The position numbers were made by a program, and so were the translations under genes. A stretch of DNA of 42,652 nucleotides from Desulfarculales bacterium UBA702 (lineage in GTDB: Bacteria > Desulfobacterota > Syntrophobacteria > Syntrophobacterales > Syntrophobacteraceae), in contig DBMI01000094.1 in assembly GCA_002298165.1 (NCBI GenBank), forward strand, positions 1 through 42,652, given 5' to 3'. The notes beneath the pieces were generated by a model. That model was not told the origin of the DNA. It did not search any database and worked only from the letters and a program-made list of their open reading frames with translations. Shown here piece after piece: positions 25,697 through 34,846 of this stretch; within the stretch, counting starts at the first letter, position 1, and every line of letters starts with the position of its first letter.

Positions 25697-26617
25697 TCAA
25701 TTGCTAACCTGATTCTTATTTTCAGCATCAATGCTAGCTTCGTGTTCTTTGAAGAGTCGATCAGCTACCCTGATGTAATCAGTGTAGTCATTGCTGTGCT
25801 TAATAAAACCGACAAAAATGTTGGCTCTGCTTTTGGAATCCAGGGCGAACAAAATACGAATTTTTCCATTCTGGGCGTGTGCATTTCCAACAATTATCTC
25901 CTTCATATTGGGAAACGCAGAACCATCCAATGTGTCTATCGTAGGACGACCTAGCTGAAAATTGTTATCGTAGCAATATACTACCTTATCTTTTGTTTTA
26001 GTCCTGTCCTCCTTTTTGAGTAAGTTATACCAATCTATAAACTCATCTGTAAAAATTGCCAAAGGACAAAGATCCGTAAGACATTTTTCCATGGCAAGGA
26101 GTACTAAATTAGAATGGCCCTTGCAGGCTACATTGTAGACTTGGCATTTGTCAGGCCGAGTTGCTCCTTCAACTAGAATATTAAAGAGAATAATGTGATT
26201 ACTCCAAAATGGTTCGGTAGAAAGGCTAATTAATGTGCCACCCACCAACCACGCGTGACCAATTATATCCATATTAACATATGGTCTATTTTCAATATAT
26301 ATACTGAATCTCGACAATTTCTCAAAATCTTCGGCTTCGATATATTCGAAAGCGGGTGATTTGTCCTCCATCTCATCAATGAATGCCAAAAGGTCAACTT
26401 CCCTGTTATCTTTGAGTGAACTTTTGAAATCGTTGAAAGTGAAGTCAGTGGCTAATGTACAATGGCCGATGTTATCCCCATCGAAGTACAAAAAAAATCT
26501 ATCATCGCCCTGATTGAGGCAAAGCACACCTTGAAAGGTATCGAAGAGCAGTGAATAGGCCTCAACTGGATCGCGTGCGGGAGTGCTCAAATGATTAAAA
26601 AAAAGTGGGTAATCCAT
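25697..26617 (-). CDS. unknown N-terminal region fused to a RelE/HigB (Gp49-like) toxin-type domain
   Basis: The 306-residue protein has an N-terminal part of about 220 residues that I do not recognise (acidic and aromatic, no TM helix). Its C-terminus (about 222-295) follows the HigB/Gp49-like pattern of the RelE superfamily: LGRPTIDTLDGS, N-M-K-E-I (237-241), K-I-R-I-L-F-A-L-D (252-260) and a final helix IRVADRLFKEHE. Such domains are usually stand-alone 90-120-residue toxins that cut mRNA. The start at 26617 has GGAG eight bases upstream and lies four bases after the ATPase stop. A TTG at 26635 would put that SD inside the gene. No antitoxin gene follows. It is the last gene of the DUF262-ATPase operon and may be its effector (inference). 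Confidence 0.75.
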   Translation of the reverse strand: MDYPLFFNHLSTPARDPVEAYSLLFDTFQGVLCLNQGDDRFFLYFDGDNIGHCTLATDFTFNDFKSSLKDNREVDLLAFIDEMEDKSPAFEYIEAEDFEKLSRFSIYIENRPYVNMDIIGHAWLVGGTLISLSTEPFWSNHIILFNILVEGATRPDKCQVYNVACKGHSNLVLLAMEKCLTDLCPLAIFTDEFIDWYNLLKKEDRTKTKDKVVYCYDNNFQLGRPTIDTLDGSAFPNMKEIIVGNAHAQNGKIRILFALDSKSRANIFVGFIKHSNDYTDYIRVADRLFKEHEASIDAENKNQVSN

Positions 26618-26621
26618 GCAA

Positions 26622-27689
26622 TCATCTCCGCGCAAGGATAGATCGGTTCTTCATGGTCTGGTCAAAAAAACCTTCAGGCCAGTAGTCGAGTTTCCCATGC
26701 TGGTCTATCTTCGGCGACACGACTACTGTTGTTCCCTCCTTCGCTAAACTGAAATAGTGGAATACTGTCATTTCGGGAGTGATCGTCCCTTCTTTGACGG
26801 CAATCCTGATACCATCCATAAGGTGATCACTATGTGTTTCAACTATCACCTGCACACCACATGCAGCGGCGAGAGCAATTATCCTACCCATTGACGTTTG
26901 GCCCTTGGGGTGGAGATGAGCCTCTGGATTCTCAATTATTACCAAGGCTCCTCTCTCAGCTTTCATTTTCTGCGAACTTTCGTCATCCCACTCTGCGCAC
27001 ATGCCTAGGAGCGAAACTATGATAGGAAGGGTATAGCTCAATCCGAACCCTGTGTTTGTAGGTCGAAAATCACCTACCGACGCATAGGAAGTATCTCTTT
27101 TCGGATCTGTGCCATGCCGAAAATCAACATTGGGAGCTATTTCTTCAAGCCATCCTCGAACATTATATTCGAGAGTATCGCCCTCTGCTTTGGGATGTCG
27201 AAGGCTGTTCGGCACAATGTTCCGCTCATGACGAGAAAGGAAATCGATTACATATTCCCCATGTTCGCCAACATTTGTCAAATCACCACTGGCCGTAAAC
27301 ATGGGCAATAAAACACGTGGCCCCCAACGGTCTGCGCACAAGTAACTTAAGAAGGGAAGCTTCAAGGCGGTTCCGAGTTCTGGACCAACTTGTGGTTTGA
27401 AATCCGCCATAAAATCAATATTCATTTCAATTTTATCACGTTGAGAGAGAGTACAAGTTACCCTCATTGGTGCTGATTTGGCGGCTCTATTGCTCTTCAT
27501 CTCTCCCAATGAACCATGGCTAGGAAGAGATGGATCGCCCGTGTGCACCCATTTCCATATCATACGAATTGCCTGTATTACGGAACTCTTACCAGAATTA
27601 TTCAATCCTGTGAGAAGTGTCACTGGGGATATAGGTAGGATCAGTTCATCAAACGATTTAAAGTTGCTAAGGCCAATCTCGGTTATCAT
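26622..27689 (-). CDS. AAA/ABC-type ATPase with DUF3696 C-terminus
   Basis: The 355-residue cytoplasmic ATPase belongs to the AAA_15/AAA_21, OLD-like group. It has ISNFKSF-type opening (IGLSNFKSF), Walker A GLNNSGKSS (28-36), an ABC-like signature region GFGLSYTLPII, Walker B ALVIIENPEAHLHPKGQ, the switch His ETHSDHLMDGIR, and the DUF3696 ending LDYWPEGFFDQ. ATPases of this group act in several abortive-infection systems with a separate effector. It lacks a TOPRIM domain, so nuclease activity is not expected. It starts 11 bases after the DUF262 stop, with AGGA nine bases upstream of the ATG. Confidence 0.88.
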   Translation of the reverse strand: MITEIGLSNFKSFDELILPISPVTLLTGLNNSGKSSVIQAIRMIWKWVHTGDPSLPSHGSLGEMKSNRAAKSAPMRVTCTLSQRDKIEMNIDFMADFKPQVGPELGTALKLPFLSYLCADRWGPRVLLPMFTASGDLTNVGEHGEYVIDFLSRHERNIVPNSLRHPKAEGDTLEYNVRGWLEEIAPNVDFRHGTDPKRDTSYASVGDFRPTNTGFGLSYTLPIIVSLLGMCAEWDDESSQKMKAERGALVIIENPEAHLHPKGQTSMGRIIALAAACGVQVIVETHSDHLMDGIRIAVKEGTITPEMTVFHYFSLAKEGTTVVVSPKIDQHGKLDYWPEGFFDQTMKNRSILARR

Positions 27690-27700
27690 CGGCTAAATTC

Positions 27701-28954
27701 CTACAGTTGTGTGAATTTGTCCAGCATCGACTTTAGATCCCTATATCTTGCCACGACTCCAGAGTACTTCCAACTATCTCTTGAGATAATATTGATGAAG
27801 TTCGGATCATCTAAATCCTTTTGGTATTCGTTAAAAAATGCATCTTTATTTCCTAATAATAAGGTAAATTGATCGTTGTCCATGTCGGCAAGCAGGTTAC
27901 CCCAGACCTCGAACAGAGTTTTATTTATAGGTGATCGCCTATGGTTTCCGTAAGATTTTCTAAATGTATGGGAACCGAAAATCTGATAAGAATTATTCAT
28001 GGCCTTCACAAAATGCTTTTTCAACTTATCAATTTCTGTAAATTGAAAGGGAGGCGCCGGAGAATCCTTAAATATCTTAGCAAGTTTTACCTTGGGTAAT
28101 TCTGGCATTATATTGATTATTCGCATAGTATCGCTTAAGAATGCGTCCATGTCAGATGTCTTAGGATAATGTTCATAGTTGCGTATTGAAAATGCCAAAA
28201 AACGTAAAACAAGTTCTCTTGCGGCCATCCGGCTATCATCGACCGATCTGCCAGTGGCTTTTTGGAAAGGTTCTGATTCGGCCAGTTCTTCCAATAGACG
28301 AGAGGACTTCCCTTGATAAAGAGCATGTCTTATCTCTTGCGAAGTAAGGGGCATACCACCTGTATTGATTCGCTTGAAAATGTTGCGTTTAACTTCTTCA
28401 GGTGTCCCTGGATTAATAACAGTAAATCTGAATTCTGTTTCCAGAATACGATTGATCTGCAACTCTGGTAACTCAGCAAAGGTTAGTCCATTGTATTTTT
28501 CGCCCCAAAATTCAAGCCGGTTGAGGCGAAGGCCTTTCCCTCGAAAGCTATTGTTTTGGGTTTCTATAAATTTGTTTCCAAGAACGAATTCTTTTATTGT
28601 TGTCAAACGCTGTAAGCCATCAACAACGTCCCAATTGCCTTTCTCGTCGGCTGCAACATAGAACATTGGCAACGGTATTTTCAGCATCATCGATTCGATG
28701 AGCCTGCTTTTTCGTTCCAAATCCCATACTTCTTTTCTCTGAAAAGCCGGTGCTAAGCGCATTGAGCCTTGGAGCAAGCGTCGGATCAAAGTCTCCATTG
28801 GGACGACTTTGGCCTCGATGGAAATCTGTTCTGGGTCGAATGGCTCCTCGGGTTCTGGCTCTTCCGGCTCGGCTTCAACGCCTGCAAGGTTACCAGTGGC
28901 GGTCAGATCCTGTCTAATCGTCAGGTCAAGATCGCATATCTGTTCTTGATCCAT
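27701..28954 (-). CDS. DUF262-domain protein without HNH (DUF1524) domain
   Basis: The 417-residue protein has an acidic N-terminal tail (27-45, rich in Glu and Pro) followed by the DUF262 domain with PAFQRKEVW (69-77), DGLQRLTTI (112-120) and FKRINTGG (193-200). DUF262 is the ParB-like NTPase domain known from GmrS and SspE. In those proteins a DUF1524 HNH nuclease follows; here the remaining 200 residues show no HNH motif. It may thus act as a sensor or switch rather than a nuclease. It heads a three-gene unit with its own candidate promoter. Confidence 0.88.
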   Translation of the reverse strand: MDQEQICDLDLTIRQDLTATGNLAGVEAEPEEPEPEEPFDPEQISIEAKVVPMETLIRRLLQGSMRLAPAFQRKEVWDLERKSRLIESMMLKIPLPMFYVAADEKGNWDVVDGLQRLTTIKEFVLGNKFIETQNNSFRGKGLRLNRLEFWGEKYNGLTFAELPELQINRILETEFRFTVINPGTPEEVKRNIFKRINTGGMPLTSQEIRHALYQGKSSRLLEELAESEPFQKATGRSVDDSRMAARELVLRFLAFSIRNYEHYPKTSDMDAFLSDTMRIINIMPELPKVKLAKIFKDSPAPPFQFTEIDKLKKHFVKAMNNSYQIFGSHTFRKSYGNHRRSPINKTLFEVWGNLLADMDNDQFTLLLGNKDAFFNEYQKDLDDPNFINIISRDSWKYSGVVARYRDLKSMLDKFTQL

Positions 28955-29042
28955 AGATGTTTTCCCTGTAGTCTACTAAACCATTGCTTATTTTCTACAT
29001 GCTGCCCTGAGGTCAAGTCTCTCCTTCCTGCATCCGAAGTGA

Positions 29043-29071
29043 ACGATACTCGTGGGACAAGATTGTGTCAA
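29043..29071 (-). promoter_or_regulatory. candidate promoter of the DUF262-ATPase-toxin module
   Basis: On the minus strand, TTGACA (29071-29066), a 17-bp spacer and TATCGT (29048-29043). It overlaps the res stop codon and would give an 80-nt leader before the DUF262 start. It suggests separate transcription from the upstream restriction genes. Confidence 0.5.
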
Positions 29072-32000
29072 CGAATTCGCAATGATGGATTCCTCATTTC
29101 GACGATTTCCATTAATTTCCCGTAGCTGGTTACCACGTCATACTTCACGTGATCCGGGTCCATTCTGCGGTTGATTTCGTCGAAGAACTTGCGGGCGCAT
29201 TCGATCTTCTTTTCTTCTATGGGCCGAAGCTCCATTGTTGACATAGATCCCTTAGTTTCCGCCACGAAATAAATGTGTTTAACCGAACCTTCCTTGAAGG
29301 AAATGGCCCAGTCGGGGTTATAGTCTCCAACTGGGGTCGGGATAAGGAAGCCTCTGGGGAGCTTGGCATAGATTACTACTTCCTGGCTGCTGTCCAGTTC
29401 TGTCACAAAATCGCGCTCCACTTTGGAATCGGTTACAACGTAATCATAGATGTGATTTCGGAGTTTCTTGGTAGCCTTGCTAAAATCCTGCTTTGTCTGG
29501 CCGTCGGTGAAGATCTTAGTCTCATATTGCTCTGTAATTTCATCATAACTCAGGCGCTCTATAATGATTGTCGCTTTTTGCTCGTTGATCAGGCGCGTCG
29601 CTTCAGTGATGAAGTGCTCAGGATTCTGTCTGAATTGTTTAAATACAGGAGGTTGAATGCCGCCCAGGATTTCGGCGATGGTCTTTCGCGTCAGTTGCGT
29701 GTTTTCTGCCAATTTACCCAAGAGGTCGTACTTCACCATTGAGTGAATTGATGATTTGTGGACTTCCACGGCTGTATTTTCAAGCTTGAAGCCTTCACCC
29801 AACTTGAGTTGCGGCTCAGCAATCTGGTCCTCCTGGATGCCGGATTGGATGGTATACTGAAGCGGTGTAACCCGAAGTTCTTTATCAATTGCCCGGATGC
29901 TTTTGCGGACGAGTTCGCTTGAGTCGAACTCCACGCGATAGACTGCCTTATGATTGATCCGGCTCCAAAGCTCTTTGAATTCCTTTTTTTCAAAATTGGC
30001 GTTTAGAGGATTGGTCTTCGATTTGCGTTCGTCTTCCACATCCGGCAGCTGCGATTCACTGAATACGTTGTCAACCAACCTGAAGATCTGCTCTGCATAG
30101 GGTGCAAGTTCCGGGGGCAAAGGTGCCAGGATGCAATTGGCTTTGGCAGTGTGATAGGGTTCGGCAACTTGATCCGCGTCATCGGTATAATCGTTCTTTA
30201 CCAAGTATCTGTAAATCTGCTTGGCCATTAATGGTGAGATTTGAACCGTGCCGGTTTCGATCACGATTGTTTTGCCGGTAAAATAGAGTTCGTCAGCCTT
30301 TCGCGGACGCGCTGAGAGGGAATCGCTGATTTCGCGCTGTAGATTGGCGACAAAATCTTTGTAGCTTTCACTCGCTACTACGGTCAGGATGTTAATGTCA
30401 TGCACGGTGACAGGGTTATCCATTCGATCACCATTCTGGTTGACTGATAGCCTGAGACCGCGCCCCACTTCCTGACGGCGCGAAATGGTGTTGTCGCTAT
30501 GCTTGAGCGTGCACATCACGAACACGTTGGGGTTATCCCAACCTTCGCGCAGTGCTGAATGGGAAAAGATGAATCGGACAGGCTCCTCAAAGGATAGCAG
30601 CCGTTCCTTATCCTTCAGGATTAGTTCGTATGCATCGACATCATCTGATAACCCCGCCTCTTCACCACGGGTCTTGAAGCTTGGATCTGTGAGCTTCTTA
30701 GTCTTCTTATCAATTGAGAAGTAACCGTTATGCGTGCGGGATACTTGAATGTCGGCCAGGTATTTGCGATATTCACCATCGAACAGTATCTCGCTTAGTT
30801 GCTCGTTTTTAAGCTGCTCATACTCTTCCTCAAAGATCCGGGCGTATTCACCTTTATCATCGGGCTGGCTATAGTCCCGGTATTTAGCCACTTCGTCGAT
30901 GAAGAAGAGGGAGAGAACCTTAATCCCTTCTGAAAAAAGCCTCTTTTCCTTCTCCAGGTGCGCCTTGATTGCCTCCCGGACTTGAATTCTCCGGATGGTC
31001 GATTCAGTAACATCGCCGGTCGCATCACCGGCCGTCAGCACCACTCCATTAGTGAATTCTAGGGTATCTTTGTTTGCGTCAATCTGAGCGATTACAAAAC
31101 CACGGTACTGGTCGAGTTCGTTGGACTCCGCAAAAAGATCTTTTCCCTTTTCAAGCCTTTTTACGATTCGTTTTATGCCTGTTCCCTGGCGTACCTCCAG
31201 CTCAATTCGAGCCACCGGCGCCTTCTTGGAAATCTCGATAGATTCAAGGTAGAGGTAGGCATTTGTTCCGGCGAGGCCTTTAACCGAAATGCCGCGTACG
31301 CGGATTTTCTTCACAAGCTTTTGGTTATATGCGTCAAGAGCATCAAGACGATGGATCTTATTGTGAGTTGTTCGGTGTGTGGCCGAGTATCGAAGGATCA
31401 TCAGGGGCTTGAATTTGGTAAGTGCCTCCAGTGTTTTGGCCCCCTCCATCTTCTGCGGCTCGTCCAGGATCACAATCGGGCGATTGCTGCTGATGACGTC
31501 GATGGGGCGGCGTGACTGAAAATCGTCAAGTTCATCATAGATTCGACGATTCTCCTTGCCGGTGGCATTAAAGGCCTGAATGTTTATGATCATGACGTTA
31601 ATGCCCGAATCGGACGAGAAACTCTCAATATGGTGGAGCTGCTTGGAGTTGTAGATGAAATAACGGGCCTTTTTCCCATAGGTTTCGGTAAAGTGGTCCG
31701 TTGTGATATCGAAAGACTTATACACCCCTTCACGAATGGCGATACTGGGCACTACAATGATGAACTTAGACCAGCCATAACGTTTGTTCATCTCGAAGAT
31801 AGTTTTGATGTAACAGTAGGTTTTGCCCGTACCGGTTTCCATTTCAACATCGAGATTGACCTTGCATCCGGCACTAACAACTAATCTGTCCGATAAGGGA
31901 AGGTTCTGCCGCCGCTGGACAGCATGGATATTTTCGATTAATTGAATTTCCGTCGGCTCAATGTCGGCATTCTTGAAGCCTTGGACCTCATAAAGTCCCG

Positions 32001-32148
32001 GTTGATAATAACCGGAGCCGGTTTTTTTGCCTCTTCCAGGGTCGATCCGGTATGCAATTCCAGATGTGTTCACCTGTCCGGTAAAACACTCGATAACGGA
32101 TTCAACAGCACTGGTCTGATAGGGCTGAATTTTGAATTTGAGTTTCAT
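29068..32148 (-). CDS. res: type III restriction enzyme Res subunit (helicase-nuclease)
   Basis: The 1026-residue protein has a SF2 helicase core with Walker A ETGTGKT (104-110), DEPQ box (229-232), motif III-like SATHRT, and motif VI-like SRRQEVGRGLRLSVN near 640. A C-terminal PD-(D/E)xK nuclease follows, with Asp946 (NPDW), Glu964 and Lys966 (ETKG). This matches Res subunits of type III systems, which translocate or slide along DNA and cut when two head-to-head sites meet. All catalytic motifs look intact. It starts ten bases after the mod stop codon. Confidence 0.93.
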   Translation of the reverse strand: MKLKFKIQPYQTSAVESVIECFTGQVNTSGIAYRIDPGRGKKTGSGYYQPGLYEVQGFKNADIEPTEIQLIENIHAVQRRQNLPLSDRLVVSAGCKVNLDVEMETGTGKTYCYIKTIFEMNKRYGWSKFIIVVPSIAIREGVYKSFDITTDHFTETYGKKARYFIYNSKQLHHIESFSSDSGINVMIINIQAFNATGKENRRIYDELDDFQSRRPIDVISSNRPIVILDEPQKMEGAKTLEALTKFKPLMILRYSATHRTTHNKIHRLDALDAYNQKLVKKIRVRGISVKGLAGTNAYLYLESIEISKKAPVARIELEVRQGTGIKRIVKRLEKGKDLFAESNELDQYRGFVIAQIDANKDTLEFTNGVVLTAGDATGDVTESTIRRIQVREAIKAHLEKEKRLFSEGIKVLSLFFIDEVAKYRDYSQPDDKGEYARIFEEEYEQLKNEQLSEILFDGEYRKYLADIQVSRTHNGYFSIDKKTKKLTDPSFKTRGEEAGLSDDVDAYELILKDKERLLSFEEPVRFIFSHSALREGWDNPNVFVMCTLKHSDNTISRRQEVGRGLRLSVNQNGDRMDNPVTVHDINILTVVASESYKDFVANLQREISDSLSARPRKADELYFTGKTIVIETGTVQISPLMAKQIYRYLVKNDYTDDADQVAEPYHTAKANCILAPLPPELAPYAEQIFRLVDNVFSESQLPDVEDERKSKTNPLNANFEKKEFKELWSRINHKAVYRVEFDSSELVRKSIRAIDKELRVTPLQYTIQSGIQEDQIAEPQLKLGEGFKLENTAVEVHKSSIHSMVKYDLLGKLAENTQLTRKTIAEILGGIQPPVFKQFRQNPEHFITEATRLINEQKATIIIERLSYDEITEQYETKIFTDGQTKQDFSKATKKLRNHIYDYVVTDSKVERDFVTELDSSQEVVIYAKLPRGFLIPTPVGDYNPDWAISFKEGSVKHIYFVAETKGSMSTMELRPIEEKKIECARKFFDEINRRMDPDHVKYDVVTSYGKLMEIVEMRNPSLRIR

Positions 32149-32158
32149 TCCAAGCCCC

Positions 32159-34153
32159 CTATATTGACTTCACTTCAGTGCCGGGAGACATCTGTTTAAA
32201 AATCTGTTCAACGTTGATTTTGACGGCGTCGGAAGCGAAGCCGTTATCTCGCAATACAACACGCAGAGGCTCGAATCCGGCGAGTTCTTTAACTAATTGC
32301 TCGTTCACCCCGGTATCGAAGCAGGCAACCAGCGCGTTTTTATCGACGAAAAAAACTGTCTTACCCTGGACGGTTTCTTTGTGAATGGGAAGGGAAAGGT
32401 CCACGCCCCAGTCCAAAAGCACCTGGAATAGTAGGTCTTCGGGGCTGCGTTCTGGTTTGATGTTGTCGGTGAAAAGGTTGAGTTGGCCCTGGTTAGTTGC
32501 GTCAGGCGTGTAATACACATCTGCCATATTGGAAGAGTCAATTTTCAGAACTCGGAAGCCAATGTCCTTATTCCAATCTTGGTGACATTCACCTTCCAGG
32601 ATCTTTTTCCCTGCCCGACGAATGCGTTCCTTGCCAATATCGGCTATAGTCTTGTAGCCATCTTCACCGCAGGGCTCGGTGAGCTGCACCATCATAAATT
32701 TGCGGTTGCCGCCGTCTTCGGCGTTGAGTTGAATCACCGCATGGGCCGTGGTGGCGCTGCCGGAGAAGAAGTCGAGGATGATTGCATCGCGCGTATTATT
32801 CGCCCATTTTATTAATTGCTTGATTAGCCGGACTGGTTTCTTGCCGTTGGAAAACGCAATATCTCCCTCCTTAGTGACATTTCCCATATCTTGATGAAAA
32901 CCTTTCCACAAATCTCCTCTGATGACAGTCCTCCCAAACACGGGCTTGTAGTCATCGGATTTTCGGTAGTTTAGAGACAGCGGCATCAGAGCCTGTAGTG
33001 TGCCGTTCGCTAGCGTCGTAAGAAAATATGTTCTATGGTTCACCTCGAAGGGCTCCCATCGACCTACTTGAGTCGATTTTCCCGCAGCGGACACTGGTGG
33101 CCTATCAATGCGCGCGATTCTCTTTAGGTTGGCGCCAATAAAGGATTTGGCGACATCGGAGACTGTGAGCAGCCTGTCCATGTTATTAATGCTAAATTTA
33201 TTGCAATTCAATAATCCGTACCGACGGATGTCAGCACCTACGCTATTATCAGCCGATAACTTCTCAACGAGAGATCCCAAGGTACCGTCATCGTTCAGCC
33301 AAACCGAGTAGTGAGTATCATAAGAGTCAAGACCGTCAAGTAGAGGTGTGTGCGGTGCCTTGTCAAACTCAGCTGACTTGCTGTAGACATGAACGAATTC
33401 GACATTTTTCACAATAGTCCCTTGCTGTGCATTCACTGTTTTTGGTCCGGATGTGGTGGACATCTCAACAGCAATGGTGTCGATGAAGTTCTGTTCCCCG
33501 AAAACTTGAGCAAGGATACACTTCAGGTTGGCCGATTCGCCGTCATCAATGGACACGAAAATGACACCGTCCTCTGAAAGCAGGTTCCTTGCAAGCTTCA
33601 GCCTTGGATACATCATCGAAAGCCAATCCGAGTGAAACCTCCCATTGGCCTCTGTATTCGCTATCAAACGATTGCCTTCCTGATCCTTCTGGTTTGATCT
33701 TTTGAGGAACTCCTCTGCGTTCACGGCAAAATCGTCTTCATAGATAAAATCGTTCCCTGTGTTGTAAGGCGGGTCGATGTAAATCATCTTGACCTTGCCG
33801 AGATAAGTCTCCTGCAAGAGTTTCAATGCATCGAGATTATCCCCTTCGATGAACAGGTTTTTGGTGTCATCAAAGTTTACGCTCTCTTCCCGGCAAGGGC
33901 GCAAGGTCTTGGCAATTGGGGCATTTGCAGTTAGCAGTGCCTCACGCTTGCCGGGCCAGTTGAGATGATACCGCTCTTGTGGCCCTTCAACGATGGAATC
34001 GGATAGTTCCTGGCGGAGCTGATCAAAGTCCACCGATAACCTTAGTTCGCCGTTTTCGCCGTGAGCTTCGGTCACGCAGCCAGGAAATAGCTCCCGAATG
34101 CGGCTAATATTCTCCTGGGTCAAATTCGGCGAGTGCATTTTCAATCTTTCCAT
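32159..34153 (-). CDS. mod: type III DNA methyltransferase Mod subunit
   Basis: The 664-residue beta-class N6-adenine methyltransferase has DPPYNTG (127-133) before the AdoMet-binding FSGSATT (about 463-469), the order typical of type III Mod proteins, with a variable target-recognition region between them. The start at 34153 is chosen because AGAGGA lies nine bases upstream. With the ATG at 34162 the SD would abut the start. An N-terminal segment MHSPNLTQENI is shared with related Mod proteins. It is flanked by DUF4391 and Res. Confidence 0.93.
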   Translation of the reverse strand: MERLKMHSPNLTQENISRIRELFPGCVTEAHGENGELRLSVDFDQLRQELSDSIVEGPQERYHLNWPGKREALLTANAPIAKTLRPCREESVNFDDTKNLFIEGDNLDALKLLQETYLGKVKMIYIDPPYNTGNDFIYEDDFAVNAEEFLKRSNQKDQEGNRLIANTEANGRFHSDWLSMMYPRLKLARNLLSEDGVIFVSIDDGESANLKCILAQVFGEQNFIDTIAVEMSTTSGPKTVNAQQGTIVKNVEFVHVYSKSAEFDKAPHTPLLDGLDSYDTHYSVWLNDDGTLGSLVEKLSADNSVGADIRRYGLLNCNKFSINNMDRLLTVSDVAKSFIGANLKRIARIDRPPVSAAGKSTQVGRWEPFEVNHRTYFLTTLANGTLQALMPLSLNYRKSDDYKPVFGRTVIRGDLWKGFHQDMGNVTKEGDIAFSNGKKPVRLIKQLIKWANNTRDAIILDFFSGSATTAHAVIQLNAEDGGNRKFMMVQLTEPCGEDGYKTIADIGKERIRRAGKKILEGECHQDWNKDIGFRVLKIDSSNMADVYYTPDATNQGQLNLFTDNIKPERSPEDLLFQVLLDWGVDLSLPIHKETVQGKTVFFVDKNALVACFDTGVNEQLVKELAGFEPLRVVLRDNGFASDAVKINVEQIFKQMSPGTEVKSI

Positions 34154-34165
34154 CGTGATCATCCT

Positions 34166-34846
34166 CTAAGCTGTGACTAACTCCAAACGGAGATTCTCAA
34201 GTTCTTGTTTTATGGCGCGGAGTTCCGCGTTTATTTCAACTTTGCGATTAAATTGTTTCTCCTTGCGAAGGCGGATTTCGCATTTTTCCAATTCTCGCTG
34301 TCTGGATCGGATCAGCTCCATCCTATCAACAAAGGCCTGTAATCCCTCCCGTTGACGGGGTTCACACGGCATCAGGGGCATCAGTATCTGAGCATACAAG
34401 GCTTCAAGATCCAGTACAATTGGTAAGGGAATTCGGGGTGTGCTGCTCGAAATCCAGGGTGTCTCAAAATAGCTGCCTAAAACCCATTTTGAATTGTCCG
34501 CTTCGCTGGGGCGCTTGTAAGCCGCGCTGCACTTGACCTGCTCCTCGTAATGCAGCTCAAAAATGATCGGAAAATTAATTGCCCGGTCAATGCAGTACAG
34601 CACATCTTGCTTGAGTTCGCCGGTCCTCAGTTCAATACGGAAAACCTGGATTTCTGGTACTGCACGGGTTGAGGATAAATTGATTGTCTCAGGGGCAAGT
34701 TTATATTGCCAACTTATCCGCTCCACCTGCCGGACAAAAAGATCCTTGACGGCAGTGCTCGGGCTTCCGTGCACGTATATTTTATTTTTAGGTAGGATGC
34801 ATCCAAAGGCAGCACTTTTGGGATATTCAAAGAGCACGTCTGTCAT
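34166..34846 (-). CDS. DUF4391 protein
   Basis: The 226-residue protein matches the DUF4391 family as I know it: FGCILPKNKIYVH near the start, a central IFELHYEEQVKCSAAYKRP segment, and a C-terminal coiled coil (about 165-226) rich in Glu, Arg and Leu. Members occur beside type III restriction genes and SNF2-type helicases, but no biochemical role is known to me. The coiled coil suggests a bridging role. Its start overlaps the helicase stop by four bases (ATGA). Confidence 0.82.
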   Translation of the reverse strand: MTDVLFEYPKSAAFGCILPKNKIYVHGSPSTAVKDLFVRQVERISWQYKLAPETINLSSTRAVPEIQVFRIELRTGELKQDVLYCIDRAINFPIIFELHYEEQVKCSAAYKRPSEADNSKWVLGSYFETPWISSSTPRIPLPIVLDLEALYAQILMPLMPCEPRQREGLQAFVDRMELIRSRQRELEKCEIRLRKEKQFNRKVEINAELRAIKQELENLRLELVTA

